A stretch of 61,768 nucleotides of DNA, from assembly GCF_004801315.1 (NCBI RefSeq), contig NZ_SSNW01000023.1, forward strand, positions 1 through 61,768. Reading direction: 5' to 3'. Positions 9,123-17,883 of this stretch are shown here, in pieces. A program made the translations under genes and the position numbers. Below the pieces are notes generated by a model, which worked only from the letters and a program-made list of their open reading frames with translations, was not told where the DNA came from and searched no databases. Each line of letters opens with the position of its first letter. Position 1 is the first letter of the stretch. The stretch comes from Deinococcus sp. Arct2-2. GTDB lineage: Bacteria; Deinococcota; Deinococci; Deinococcales; Deinococcaceae.

Positions 9123-9362
9123 ATGCGTCATCTCCTCCCGCTTAAAGCGCTGACCCACGGCGCGCCCCCGGGCCAAGGCACCGCTCAAATCTCCGGGATT
9201 AACCAGATTTTCAGCGCCTGTCAGCAGGCTGCCGATCACCTGAACAACGAAGACATCTTGTGCGGTGGTCAAAAGCTTTCTAGCCGCTTTGCTGGGGGGG
9301 TTAACCTGGAGTGGCACCTTTGGCGCGCGGCTGGCAGGCTGCCATGGACGCGGGTGCCGTGA
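9123..9362 (+). CDS. hypothetical 79-aa protein before xdhC
   Basis: The ATG at 9123 is preceded by AAGGAG at ideal spacing. The product has no recognised domain; residues 25-60 (INQIFSACQQAADHLNNED) look helical. It overlaps the start of the XdhC frame. It may be a small gene, or the displaced true N-terminal segment of the xdhC operon, or the joint left after deletion of intervening genes. Confidence 0.35.
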   Translation: MRHLLPLKALTHGAPPGQGTAQISGINQIFSACQQAADHLNNEDILCGGQKLSSRFAGGVNLEWHLWRAAGRLPWTRVP

Positions 9363-10447
9363 AAGGTGAACACCGCTGGCTGTCCCCTGCCCGCAGCTCG
9401 CGGGCCCGCGGGGAAGCAGGTGCCCTTGCCACCGTCGTGCGAGTTCAGGGAAGTGCCTACCGGCGTCAGGGTGCTCGCCTCTTTGCCGACGCAGATGGCA
9501 CACATTTCGGCGCCATCAGCGGCGGATGCCTTGAAGCTGAAGTGCTATACAGCGTGCCTGAAGTGGTGGCGTCCGGTCAGCCTCGGCTGTTACGGTTCGA
9601 CACCACTGACGCTGAAGACGCCGTATTTGGATATGGCAGCGGGTGCTCCGGCATCGTCGACATTTTAGTTGAGTCGGTGGGCAGTATCTCTGCAGGGCTG
9701 TACTTGGACACGCTGGAGGCCGTAATTGCCGACCGCCAGCCAGCGGTGATGATCACGGTCACGTCAGGTCTGCACCTGGGACAGCGGGCGGCTTGGCGGG
9801 GCGGCATCTGGCACGGCCCGCTGGTGCCCGACCTTCCACCGCTGGTTCGGCAACAAGCCGAAGGGGGTTTCGACGGCGAACTGCCAGGTCAGTTCACTTT
9901 TAGCACGATATCCGGCGAGATTCAGGCGTTTGCCGAGATCCTGCATCCGCCGCTCCACCTCTGCATCGTCGGTGCCGATGAGGGCGCCGCTGTGCTGGCC
10001 CGCTTCGCCCAAGAACTCGACTGGTCAGTCAGCGTCGTTGATTTTCGTCCACTGCTGTTAGAAGCCGCCCGCTTTCCCCCCGGCACCCGCTTGATCGAGA
10101 GTGGGGGGGGCGAACTTGAAGCCCACCTGCCCTCTGACGCTTTCAGTGCCGTTTTGGTGGCCAGTCGGCATTACTTGTATGACGTGGCCGCCCTCCGCAC
10201 CCTTCTGAGGGCACCGCCCCCCTATCTCGGTATTCTGGGCTCGGCTCACCGCTTGAACCGCTTGCTGACTGAGGTTCAGCTTTCAGCCTGCCATCTGAAA
10301 GTGCTGCACGCTCCGGTTGGTCTGGATTTAGGGGCACACACGCCTGCACAGATTGCGCTTTCTATCGTGAGTGAGGTGCTGGCCACTTTCAATAGTCGTT
10401 CTGGCCTCCCGATGGGACGGGTGCCTCATCTTCATGTCACGACTTGA
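9311..10447 (+). CDS. xdhC: XdhC-family molybdenum-cofactor maturation protein
   Basis: XdhC-like proteins bind molybdenum cofactor, help add the terminal sulfido ligand, and insert it into xanthine-dehydrogenase-type enzymes. The N-terminal XdhC/CoxI domain is plain (ALATVVRVQGSAYRRQGARL, then GAISGGCLEAE), and the C-terminal Rossmann domain follows (CIVGADEGAAVLARFAQ, YLGILGSAHR), ending in LGAHTPAQIALSIVSEVLA. Length 378 aa fits the two-domain form. The start is uncertain: GTG 9311, or ATG 9344; neither has a good ribosome binding site, and residues 15-35 look unlike the family. The MocA-like gene overlaps its 3' end. Its natural target is probably the oxidoreductase at 15.7-19.5 kb. Confidence 0.88.
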   Translation: MAPLARGWQAAMDAGAVKGEHRWLSPARSSRARGEAGALATVVRVQGSAYRRQGARLFADADGTHFGAISGGCLEAEVLYSVPEVVASGQPRLLRFDTTDAEDAVFGYGSGCSGIVDILVESVGSISAGLYLDTLEAVIADRQPAVMITVTSGLHLGQRAAWRGGIWHGPLVPDLPPLVRQQAEGGFDGELPGQFTFSTISGEIQAFAEILHPPLHLCIVGADEGAAVLARFAQELDWSVSVVDFRPLLLEAARFPPGTRLIESGGGELEAHLPSDAFSAVLVASRHYLYDVAALRTLLRAPPPYLGILGSAHRLNRLLTEVQLSACHLKVLHAPVGLDLGAHTPAQIALSIVSEVLATFNSRSGLPMGRVPHLHVTT

Positions 10448-11027
10448 GCCGTTGACTGTTGGGGCTGTGGTACTGGCAGCTGGCGCGTCTCGGCGGCTAG
10501 GTCAACCCAAACAGCTGCTGCGGCTCCGTGGACTGCCAGTTCACCAGACGCTACTTGAACAAACCGTTGGCGCCGCGCAGGGTGGAGGCTGCTCGCCGGT
10601 GATCGTGGTTCTTCCCCCCACGCTCTCCGTGTCGCCCCTCCCTGGCGCTTGGCAACTCGTCAATGCCCAGCCGAACGAGGGACTGGCTTCTTCAGTGCGG
10701 CTAGGCATTGGCGCACTCGCCCGCACGGCGGTAGACGCCGCTTTGCTGTTGGTGTGTGATCAGCCTGCTGTCGATGCCGACTTAGTCAAGATGATGTGTA
10801 AAACGGCGCAGAACCACTTAGGGCGGGTGATCGCCTGCCGCTACGGGGCCGTCCAGGGGGTTCCCGCCATCTTCGGGCGTTCACTGTTTGCACAGCTGCT
10901 GGAACTCCAAGGTGAGCAGGGGGCCAAGCATCTCTTCGCCGCGCACCCGCCTGTCACTGTCGAGTTTCCTGATGGCATTTGGGATATAGATACGCCAGAT
11001 GATTTGGAACGGTGGCAGGGAAATTAA
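10434..11027 (+). CDS. MocA/MobA-like molybdenum-cofactor nucleotidyltransferase
   Basis: A 197-aa protein of the NTP-transferase fold. It has the signature VLAAGASRRLGQPKQLL at its N-terminus (nucleotide and metal binding) and the conserved LLLVCDQPAVD metal-binding Asp region in the middle. MocA adds CMP and MobA adds GMP to molybdenum cofactor; the pairing with xdhC favours a MocA-type role for an oxidase of the xanthine dehydrogenase family. The ATG at 10434 lies 14 bases inside the end of xdhC, so the two are probably translationally coupled. Downstream, an IS6 element begins at 11120. Confidence 0.85.
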   Translation: MSRLEPLTVGAVVLAAGASRRLGQPKQLLRLRGLPVHQTLLEQTVGAAQGGGCSPVIVVLPPTLSVSPLPGAWQLVNAQPNEGLASSVRLGIGALARTAVDAALLLVCDQPAVDADLVKMMCKTAQNHLGRVIACRYGAVQGVPAIFGRSLFAQLLELQGEQGAKHLFAAHPPVTVEFPDGIWDIDTPDDLERWQGN

Positions 11028-11119
11028 GGCTGTCTGGCAGGGGTGGGGCAGATTGCTGATGCCTGCCGCTATCTGGCAGCTGTTGCTTGCAGGGTAATGG
11101 AGTGCTCAGAAGGATTTCT

Positions 11120-11908
11120 GGTTGTGTTGCCTTAACCGGGTCGGAGTAGGCTGATCCGCTGTGACTGATCTCAAGCCCTACCGCCACCGGTTCCCCATAA
11201 CAACCCATCCAGCATGCGGTTTGGCTGTACTACCGCTTCCCCCTGAGTGACCGAGACGTCCAAGAATGACTCCTCCACGAGATTCTCCGCGAATGGTGCA
11301 TCAAATTCGCTCCTCTTTTCGTGGAAGAACTGCGCTACCGGGAACCCCGACGGGGTTCCCGGTAGCATCTGATTGATGTGTGTCCGAGCGTCGATGGCGT
11401 CCGACATTGGTTATGGCGTGCAGTGGACGAGCACGGATTCGTGCAGGGCATCTTTCTCCAGCGTCACCGCGACGCCAACGCCGCAAAGATTTTCCCGACC
11501 TGCCTCTTGGGTGAATACGATGTCCCAGAAGTCATCTATACCGGGGCAGCTCCGCAGCTCCGGAGCCGTGATCTGAGAGATCCCGAGCCTGGCTGACGTC
11601 GACCACCAGCAGGTGATCTCCACAGCCCGCTGTAATAACGTGATTGAACAATCACACCGACCTACACGACGTCAGGAACGCCAACAGCAAGGATTCAGGC
11701 GGAGGAAACGTGCACAGGAATTTCTGAGCCTGCTTGCACGAATAGAGAACCTCCATCATCATTCCCGCACCAGCGTGTTCGCCCCGACCAGACGAAGCAA
11801 CCAGAAGCATGCGTTCCAGACGTGGTCAATGGTTGCAGCAGGGGTGGCCTGAATCTCAGGCCACCCCTGCCCTCAACCTGCCATGACGCCAGTTAAGGCA
11901 ACACAGCC
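11120..11908 (+). mobile_element. IS6-family element, full length but degenerate
   Basis: Bounded by GGTTGTGTTGCCTTAAC at 11120-11136 and its inverted match at 11892-11908, giving 789 bp, the normal IS6 size. The transposase is recognisable (RHWLWRAVDEHG; CNNVIEQSHRPTRRQERQQQGFRRRKRAQEF) but lacks a start codon, has lost about 30 bases near 11275, and is frameshifted. A perfect hairpin with 15-bp arms sits at 11334-11366 inside the gene. The 5' 155 bases are duplicated in inverted form at 5739-5915. Confidence 0.85.
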
Positions 11909-12125
11909 AACTAAACAACCCTGCACTGAAAGTACAGGGGTTTGGGAGCGACTAAAGTCGCCTTGACGCCATGACACTTACGCCACTCTCTCTTGGACGA
12001 ATCGCCTGTCATCCGATATCAGTTGCAGAGTAGTTTTTACCTTCTCTCTGCCGAAATGCCTGATCTCACAGCCGCTTGCACTAAAGTACATGGCTTCAGA
12101 CCAGCGCGTTGGAACAGTGAACACC

Positions 12126-12956
12126 TCAACTTGTCAGGTCGGTGGAAAACGCGATATCCCGCTGGTTCTCCAGTGCAGCAAGGCGGGCTGTAAGCGCCGC
12201 ATGGATCTGGGTATAGGCATTTGCCCCGAGGGTAACTCGCCGGGGAGCGGGCATTTGGTCTGCGCTGGCAATCATCGCCTGAACCACCTTCACGGGGTCG
12301 CCCAGCGTCCCGAAAGAGCCGCTGTTCAAGCCCCGGCGAACCTCGCCTGCCGGAGTCTGGTCATACACAGCCATCGGCGCGGAACTGACCATGCCACCCA
12401 CGAAGTTGGTCTGGGTTGGACCCGGTTCAATGAGCGTGAACTCAATGTTGAAGGGGGCGACTTCCTGGGCCACCGACTCGACGAAGCCTTCCAGCGCCCA
12501 CTTGCTGGCGTGGTAGAGGCTAAAATTGGGGTAGGCGATCTGGCCCCCCTCAGATGAAATCTGGAGGATGCGGCCCCCCCCTTGGTCCCGGAGATGCGGA
12601 AGCGCGGCCCGAATCACCGCCACTGAGCCAAGAATGTTGGTGTCGGTCTGCTGGCGAATCTGCACGTCGCTCACCTCCTCCGCCGCCCCGAACAGGGCGT
12701 ATCCCGCGTTGTTGACCACAACATTGATGCGGCCCAGTTCGGTAAAGGCCGCGTCGACCACCCGGCGCACCGCGTCCGGGTCACTGATGTCCAGCGCCGC
12801 GACCCACAGCTGGTCGCCGTACTGGGCCTTGAGGTCGTCAAGAGCGCCCGTGGTGCGGAGCGTGGCCGCCACCCGGTCACCCCGTGCCAGCAGCTGTTCT
12901 GTCATCTCCCGGCCCAGGCCGGAAGAGGTGCCGGTGATAAACCAAGTTGTTGTCAT
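12126..12956 (-). CDS. SDR-family NAD(P)-dependent oxidoreductase
   Basis: A complete 276-aa short-chain dehydrogenase/reductase. It has the cofactor motif TGTSSGLG at residues 8-15, the NNAG motif near 86, catalytic Ser in ISSEGG, and YHASK with catalytic Tyr and Lys. The Lys-less first loop with Arg (ARGDRVAATLR) suggests NADP(H). The C-terminal region is longer than in basic SDRs and resembles the classical SDR group often annotated as oxidoreductase of unknown substrate. It is the last gene of the minus-strand series that begins with the oxidoreductase genes, but 85 bases separate it from the SnoaL-like gene, so it may be in the same transcript. Confidence 0.88.
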   Translation of the reverse strand: MTTTWFITGTSSGLGREMTEQLLARGDRVAATLRTTGALDDLKAQYGDQLWVAALDISDPDAVRRVVDAAFTELGRINVVVNNAGYALFGAAEEVSDVQIRQQTDTNILGSVAVIRAALPHLRDQGGGRILQISSEGGQIAYPNFSLYHASKWALEGFVESVAQEVAPFNIEFTLIEPGPTQTNFVGGMVSSAPMAVYDQTPAGEVRRGLNSGSFGTLGDPVKVVQAMIASADQMPAPRRVTLGANAYTQIHAALTARLAALENQRDIAFSTDLTS

Positions 12957-13040
12957 GTCGAAGCTCCTTTGAGGGGAAGAGGCAAGATCAGTAGCTGTCG
13001 GTGGGGTCGCCCGTCAGATCTTCGGCGTCTGATCACCCGG

Positions 13041-13586
13041 CTATTTCCCCTCAGCACCAAGTTGACGTAAGTAGTCGCGAACGTCATACTGTACCCACTC
13101 TTCAGCCAATCGCCCGTCTTTGTCATATCGGAAGATATTGATGATGTTTTGCGTGAATCTTTTGCCGGTCGGCGGAAGCGCCCCGACCGGCGACTGGGTG
13201 AACTCGCGCTCAAATACGCCAGAGAAAGTGGTCTGGCTGGCGACAAAGTCCCCCTCCACAACTATCCGTCCACGAGTAATCGTGTACTCGGAGAAGGCCG
13301 CCCGCGACGCTGCCCAAAACTTTTTGAGGGCCGGGAGATTCAAGTCACCGAGCGGACCATGGAAGACAAAGTCTTTTGAGAAGTAAGCGTCAAGCGCCGC
13401 GTCGTCTTGCCGAACGATGGCCTGTTCTCCTATACGAATAAGGCCCTGAACGATCTCGGCTCTAGTCCTCTGCTTGAGAGGAGCGTTTTGCTGCGTGGGG
13501 AGAGCTGGCGTAGGCGTTGCCGTCTGTGCCAGCGAGGAAGGCAAGGCAATCAACGCCAGCGCCGTAATGAGCATTTTTCTGTTCAT
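13041..13586 (-). CDS. secreted SnoaL-like (NTF2-fold) protein
   Basis: A 181-aa protein with a signal peptide (MNRKMLITALALIALPSSLAQ, cleavage after AQ) and a SnoaL/NTF2-like domain: EQAIVRQDDAALDAYFSKDFVFHG, TTFSGVFEREFT, and IFRYDKDGRLAEEWVQYD. Members of this fold include ester cyclases and small binding proteins; the typical His/Asp pocket is suggested by FHGP but the reaction is unknown. The ATG at 13586 has AGGAG 9 bases upstream. A perfect 18-bp palindrome lies just before it. A close paralogue with a broken N-terminus lies at 14955-15389; both copies also share about 60 bases downstream, indicating a duplication of roughly 650 bp. Confidence 0.82.
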   Translation of the reverse strand: MNRKMLITALALIALPSSLAQTATPTPALPTQQNAPLKQRTRAEIVQGLIRIGEQAIVRQDDAALDAYFSKDFVFHGPLGDLNLPALKKFWAASRAAFSEYTITRGRIVVEGDFVASQTTFSGVFEREFTQSPVGALPPTGKRFTQNIINIFRYDKDGRLAEEWVQYDVRDYLRQLGAEGK

Positions 13587-13610
13587 AACAATCAACTCCT
13601 GTATTTGCTC

Positions 13611-13628
13611 AAACTGATTAATCAGTTT
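13611..13628. promoter_or_regulatory. perfect 18-bp palindrome in SnoaL promoter
   Basis: AAACTGATTAATCAGTTT reads identically on both strands and lies 24 bases before the start of the secreted SnoaL-like gene. The core GATTAATCAGT recurs at 13704-13714. The shape suits a TetR- or MarR-type repressor. Confidence 0.6.
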
Positions 13629-13639
13629 ATGAGCGCCAA

Positions 13640-14660
13640 AGCATTACAATCGTTACTTTAGTCTCAACGAAGTACAATTGACATCTGCTCAATTGACAAT
13701 ATGGATTAATCAGTACCTAAATTGTTGATATGACTTCTAATTAAAATTTGTCGCAAGATTTTTGTGTAGTAATATCACTCTACTTATTATTGAATATTTG
13801 TCAATATTACCTGTCAGCATTTTGTAAATGAATAAAGCTTGCTCTAAGCTCATGTGACTAAGTTAAGCGACTTCAGCCTAATTTCTAAATTTTGTAAGTA
13901 TTAAATGCCCGAGCGTGAAGTAGCGGTGCTGACGGCTGTAAACAGTCAAGTGTCGCCTGGTTAAGCTTTACCGAGTAGGGCGGGTAGACGTGTTTAGGCA
14001 GGGGGAGTGGTGCCCTCGTGGGAAGAAACGGTGTTCTCATGGGCGTACGTTTATGACGCAGAAGCGAGTCTGACCAGAACACAGCTCTGCTCAAGGCAGT
14101 GCCTCTGTGCCCAAGACGCAGCAGCCTAAAACAGTGGACAGGATGTACTTAAAAAATTTCGAAGCGCACATGTGCGGAGCACGGTGCGCTCCAGTCCAGC
14201 CGCTGATTCCGCTGATACAGAGGAAGCGCGGAGCCGCTCCCAGCTGGCGTGCGCGCCGTTGACCATGTCAGTCCAGCGTCCTGTAAGAAAGCGTGTGCGC
14301 CGCTTCCCGGCGCGAATCACGGGAAAACACCACCTCGCTCCAATGGCCGACAATGACTTACAAGTCGGTGAAGCGGTCAAACACGCCGGACAGGCTCATG
14401 CAGAGCAATTGGATGACTGTCTCATGATGCCAGCCGATCATGCTGGGCATTAAACCAAGGTCAACCCGGTTGCCCAGGTCCGAAGAGTAAGTGTCCTAAA
14501 CGACGCTAGGCGGGGTCTACGGATGCAGGTGGATCGGCACGCGTAGCGCTGCGAAGGTGGACTCTACCGGGACGCGACACCACGGTTTCCGTCACAGCGT
14601 CGTTTGGCCGGCGGGCGGCATAGGCCCTACCTGGCTCCAGGCTCTGCGTGCCCGGCGTTG
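13640..14660. other. A/T-rich spacer and unrecognised remnant
   Basis: 13640-13900 is strikingly A/T-rich for this genome and holds no gene; it probably contains the promoter of the minus-strand SnoaL gene. 14050-14460 shows coding-like composition on the minus strand (for example a stretch reading VGHWSEVVFSRDSRR) broken by stops, possibly an old transposase remnant, not assignable. 14460-14660 holds nothing recognised. Confidence 0.35.
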
Positions 14661-14673
14661 TTAGCGAGATCAT

Positions 14674-14847
14674 TTACAAGTCGACGCCGCTATCCATCAG
14701 GCAAACCCATTCGTCCGACTGGCCCAGAAGACGCGTGGCAATGTAGCCGTGCCTGAGGCTGGGGTCTCGGTCGCTTGAACTGAGGACGCGCCATTCGCGA
14801 AGAATCTCGTTGGTAGAAAAATGCCCTTCGGTTGCGAAGATTTTCAT
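14674..14847 (-). CDS. small hypothetical protein, 57 aa
   Basis: A short frame beginning MKIFATEGHFSTNEIL at ATG 14847, with GAAAGAGAAG upstream as a possible ribosome binding site. Composition is protein-like throughout (EWRVLSSSDRDPSL, LLGQSDEWVCLMDSG). No family recognised. It starts 107 bases after the end of the SnoaL-like frame on the same strand and is probably in that transcript. Confidence 0.45.
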   Translation of the reverse strand: MKIFATEGHFSTNEILREWRVLSSSDRDPSLRHGYIATRLLGQSDEWVCLMDSGVDL

Positions 14848-14954
14848 GATGGCTTCTCTTTCCGCGTGACACGGTGCCTTGTTCACAGGTGAGGGGCAAA
14901 GCCGGTGGCTGTCGGTAAGGCCGCCTGCCCGCTGTCTGGCGTCTGATCGTCCGG

Positions 14955-15531
14955 TTATTTCCCTTCAGCACCAAGTTGACGTAGGAAATCGCGAACGTCG
15001 TACTGTACCCATTCCTCAGCCAGTCGCCCGTCCTCGTCGTACCGGAAAATATTCATGATGTTTTGCGTGAAGCTCTGGCCGGTTGGCGGGAGCGTCCCGA
15101 CTGGCGACTGGGTGAACTCGCGCTCGAATACGCCAGAAAATGTGGTCTGGGTGGCGATGAAGTTGCCCTCCACCACCATGAAGCTGCGCGTGATCGTGAA
15201 GTTCGAGAAGGCCGCCCGCTCGGCGGCAAAATAACTCCTCAGGCCGGGGTAGTCCAAGTCGCCGGTGGGACCGTGGAACGTGTAGTCCGGCGAAAAGTAA
15301 GCGTCGAGCACCGCGTTGTTTTCACGGACGATGGCCTGCTCGCCAATCTGGACGAGGTTTTGGATGATCTCGTTTCTGGTCAAAGGCAATCCCTCCTGTT
15401 AAGGGGAGCGTTCTGCTGCGTGAGTGTCCTTGGCGTGGGCTGTGTCGCCACTGGTGACGTTGGCGTTGCCGCCTGCGCCAGCGCGGGAGGCAGCCGACGT
15501 CACCCCTGTGATGAGCATTGATTTCTTCATG
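14955..15531 (-). pseudogene. SnoaL-like paralogue, signal peptide frameshifted off
   Basis: The SnoaL/NTF2-like domain (14955-15389) is intact and about 75 percent like the copy at 13041 by eye, ending in the same VRDFLRQLGAEGK. The signal-peptide start, MKKSMLITGVTSAASRAG at 15531, lies in another frame that runs to a stop at 15399; a middle piece (QQNAPL) is in yet another frame. At least two indels therefore separate export signal and domain. The only start for the domain alone is a TTG at 15389 with AGGAGG only 2-3 bases away. Either a pseudogene, or an unexported version is made. Confidence 0.7.
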
Positions 15532-15675
15532 ACAGTCAGCTCCTGATCCTGCTCGCGCTGATAGGGCTTCCGTCCAGTTGTGCAGGGCGATGCGAACAGT
15601 TTGGAACGGTGCTCTGGGCGGCGGAGGTCACCTGGCCGTCCGACGGGCAGGTCATCGTTGTTCAGCTGGTTTTCG

Positions 15676-17883
15676 TCACAGCAACTTTTCAATGGTGATC
15701 GGCAGGTCGCGGACGCGCTTGCCGGTAGCGTGATACACGGCATTGGAAATGGCGGCGGCCACACCGACGATCGGCAGTTCGCCCAGCCCCTTGGCCCCCA
15801 ACGGGCCGATGGCGTAATCCACCTCGTCAAGGTAGACCGCCTCAATGGGCGGGACATCGGCGTGGACCGGAATCAGGTACTCCGAAAGGTTGGCGTTCAT
15901 GATTCTGCCGTAGCGCGGATCGGTATGGGTCTGCTCATGCAGGGCCATGCCGATACCGCCGATGATGCCGCCCACCGCCTGACTGTGGGCGGTGCGCGGA
16001 TTGACCACCCGGCCTACCCCGAACGCCGATACCACCCTGCGAACCCGCACCTCCAGCACGTCAGGATCCACGCTCACCTCGACGAAGTGCGAGCCGAAGC
16101 AGTGCGTCGACTGTTTAGGCGCGCTCATCGGGGGCGCGCTGGTGAGGTGAACCTCTAGTGGCGCGTCCGAGCGGGCCATGAGCGCCGCGTAAGATTCGCG
16201 CTTGCCTGCGCCGCTCAGCCCTCCGTTCACCGCTGTCAGGGTCTCGGCCTTCAGGCCGTAGAGCGGCGAGCGCTGGTCGGCCACCGCCCGCGCCGCCAGT
16301 TGCCGCGCCAGTTGCCGTCCGGCCTCGCGCACCGCCGGGCTGAGACTGGCGAACAGTGCCGAGGCACCCTGAGCGTGGGCGTACGGCAGTTTCGAGTCGG
16401 CCAGCTCGACGTTCACCAGAGCCACGTCCAGGCCCACCGCGTCCGCCGCGACCTGGGCCATCGAGGTGTAGGTGCCGGGGCCGATGTCGGTGGCCGCGCT
16501 CAACACCGTCACGCTGCCGCTCAGGTTCATTCTGATCCTGGCACTGGTCGGAAAGCGCAGGGCCGGATAGGTCGCCCCAGCCATGCCCATGCCGATGAGC
16601 AGCCCCCCGTCCTTCATCGAACCCACAGCAGGCGTGCGGCGCGCCCAGCCGAAGCGCTCAGCTCCGAGCTGCATGGTCTGCACATAAGAGCGCAGCGACC
16701 AAGGCAGCTTGCTCTCCGGGTCGGCGAGCGGCTCATTCTTGATCCGCAGTGCCACCGGGTCCATCCTAAGGGCCACGGCTAGCTCGTCCAGGGCGGTTTC
16801 CAGCGCGAACATGCCGGTGGCCTCGCCGGGACCGCGCATATACTGGGGGGTTGAGACGTGCATCGGCACCAGCCGGGGCACGGTCGAGAGGTTGGGCACG
16901 GCGTACATCAGGCGGGTGGCGTCGAGGGTGTTCTCGGTGTACTCCTCGTAGGTGGAGGTCTGGCCCCAGGCCTCGTGCATCACTGCCGTCAGCGTGCCGC
17001 TGGCGTTGGCCCCCAGGCGCACCCGCATCCGTGTTTCGGGCCGGAAACCGGTGGTGCCGTACATCGCCTCGCGGGTCAGCGACAGTTTGACGGGCCGCTT
17101 CACCACCTGCGCCGCCATCGCTGCCAGATCGATGTGCGCCCAGGGCCGCAGGGCCGAGCCGAAGGCCCCGCCGACGAAGGGCGAGAGCACCCGCACCTGG
17201 TCGTAGGGAATACCGAAGGCCAGCGCGGCGTGCTGCTGGACACCCTTGACCCACTGGCTCTTGTCGTAGAGGGTCAGTTGGTTACCGTTCCAGACGGCGA
17301 TGGTGGCGTGCGTCTCCAGTGGGTTGTGGTGCTCGGTGGGGATGGTGTAGCGCTGATCGACCCTGACCGCCGCCGCCGCAAAGGCCAACTCCGGGTCGCC
17401 GCGCTGGTAAGGCAACCCCCTGGACCCCTTCTCGCGCGGCTGATGGGCGGCACTCAGCCCCTCTTCAAAGCTGCTGATGGCCCTGAGCGGCGCGTAGCTC
17501 ACCCTCACCAGCGCCGCCGCCGCCTCGGCCTGCTCCAGTGTGGTGGCCACCACCACCGCCACATACTGGCGGTTAAAGCGGATCACGTCGTCGCGCAGCG
17601 GTTTGAAGAACACGCCCACCCTGGTCGAAGTTTCCAGGGGCCGCTCGAACGGGCGGTAAGGCAGTTTCGGGGCGTTCAGGTGAGTCAGCACCGCCAGTAC
17701 GCCGGGCGCGGCCTGAGCCGCCGCCGTGTCAATGGAGCTGATCCGCCCCCGGCTGATGGTGCTGAGCACCGGAATGGCGTGCACCACCCCGCGAATCGGG
17801 TACTCGGCGGCGAAGCGGGCGCGGCCTGTGACCTTGGCCCGACCCTCCTTGCGGGGGATGGGCTGGCCGACTGCCGGGCTCAT
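15676..17883 (-). CDS. aldehyde oxidoreductase, molybdopterin-binding large subunit (PaoC/YagR-like)
   Basis: A 735-aa catalytic subunit of the xanthine dehydrogenase/aldehyde oxidase superfamily. It oxidises aldehydes or heterocycles at a molybdenum cofactor and passes electrons to the Fe-S and FAD subunits. Seen: the N-terminal ab-hammerhead domain, cofactor motifs FVGGAFGSAL and RGPGEATGMFALE, and the C-terminal KGLGELP with the catalytic Glu near residue 702. Length equals the PaoC type, not the ~770-aa XdhB type. Its ATG overlaps the FAD-subunit stop (ATGA). No signal peptide of its own; it would be exported with the Tat-bearing small subunit. Its dedicated chaperone is not adjacent; xdhC lies at 9.3 kb. 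Confidence 0.92.
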   Translation of the reverse strand: MSPAVGQPIPRKEGRAKVTGRARFAAEYPIRGVVHAIPVLSTISRGRISSIDTAAAQAAPGVLAVLTHLNAPKLPYRPFERPLETSTRVGVFFKPLRDDVIRFNRQYVAVVVATTLEQAEAAAALVRVSYAPLRAISSFEEGLSAAHQPREKGSRGLPYQRGDPELAFAAAAVRVDQRYTIPTEHHNPLETHATIAVWNGNQLTLYDKSQWVKGVQQHAALAFGIPYDQVRVLSPFVGGAFGSALRPWAHIDLAAMAAQVVKRPVKLSLTREAMYGTTGFRPETRMRVRLGANASGTLTAVMHEAWGQTSTYEEYTENTLDATRLMYAVPNLSTVPRLVPMHVSTPQYMRGPGEATGMFALETALDELAVALRMDPVALRIKNEPLADPESKLPWSLRSYVQTMQLGAERFGWARRTPAVGSMKDGGLLIGMGMAGATYPALRFPTSARIRMNLSGSVTVLSAATDIGPGTYTSMAQVAADAVGLDVALVNVELADSKLPYAHAQGASALFASLSPAVREAGRQLARQLAARAVADQRSPLYGLKAETLTAVNGGLSGAGKRESYAALMARSDAPLEVHLTSAPPMSAPKQSTHCFGSHFVEVSVDPDVLEVRVRRVVSAFGVGRVVNPRTAHSQAVGGIIGGIGMALHEQTHTDPRYGRIMNANLSEYLIPVHADVPPIEAVYLDEVDYAIGPLGAKGLGELPIVGVAAAISNAVYHATGKRVRDLPITIEKLL

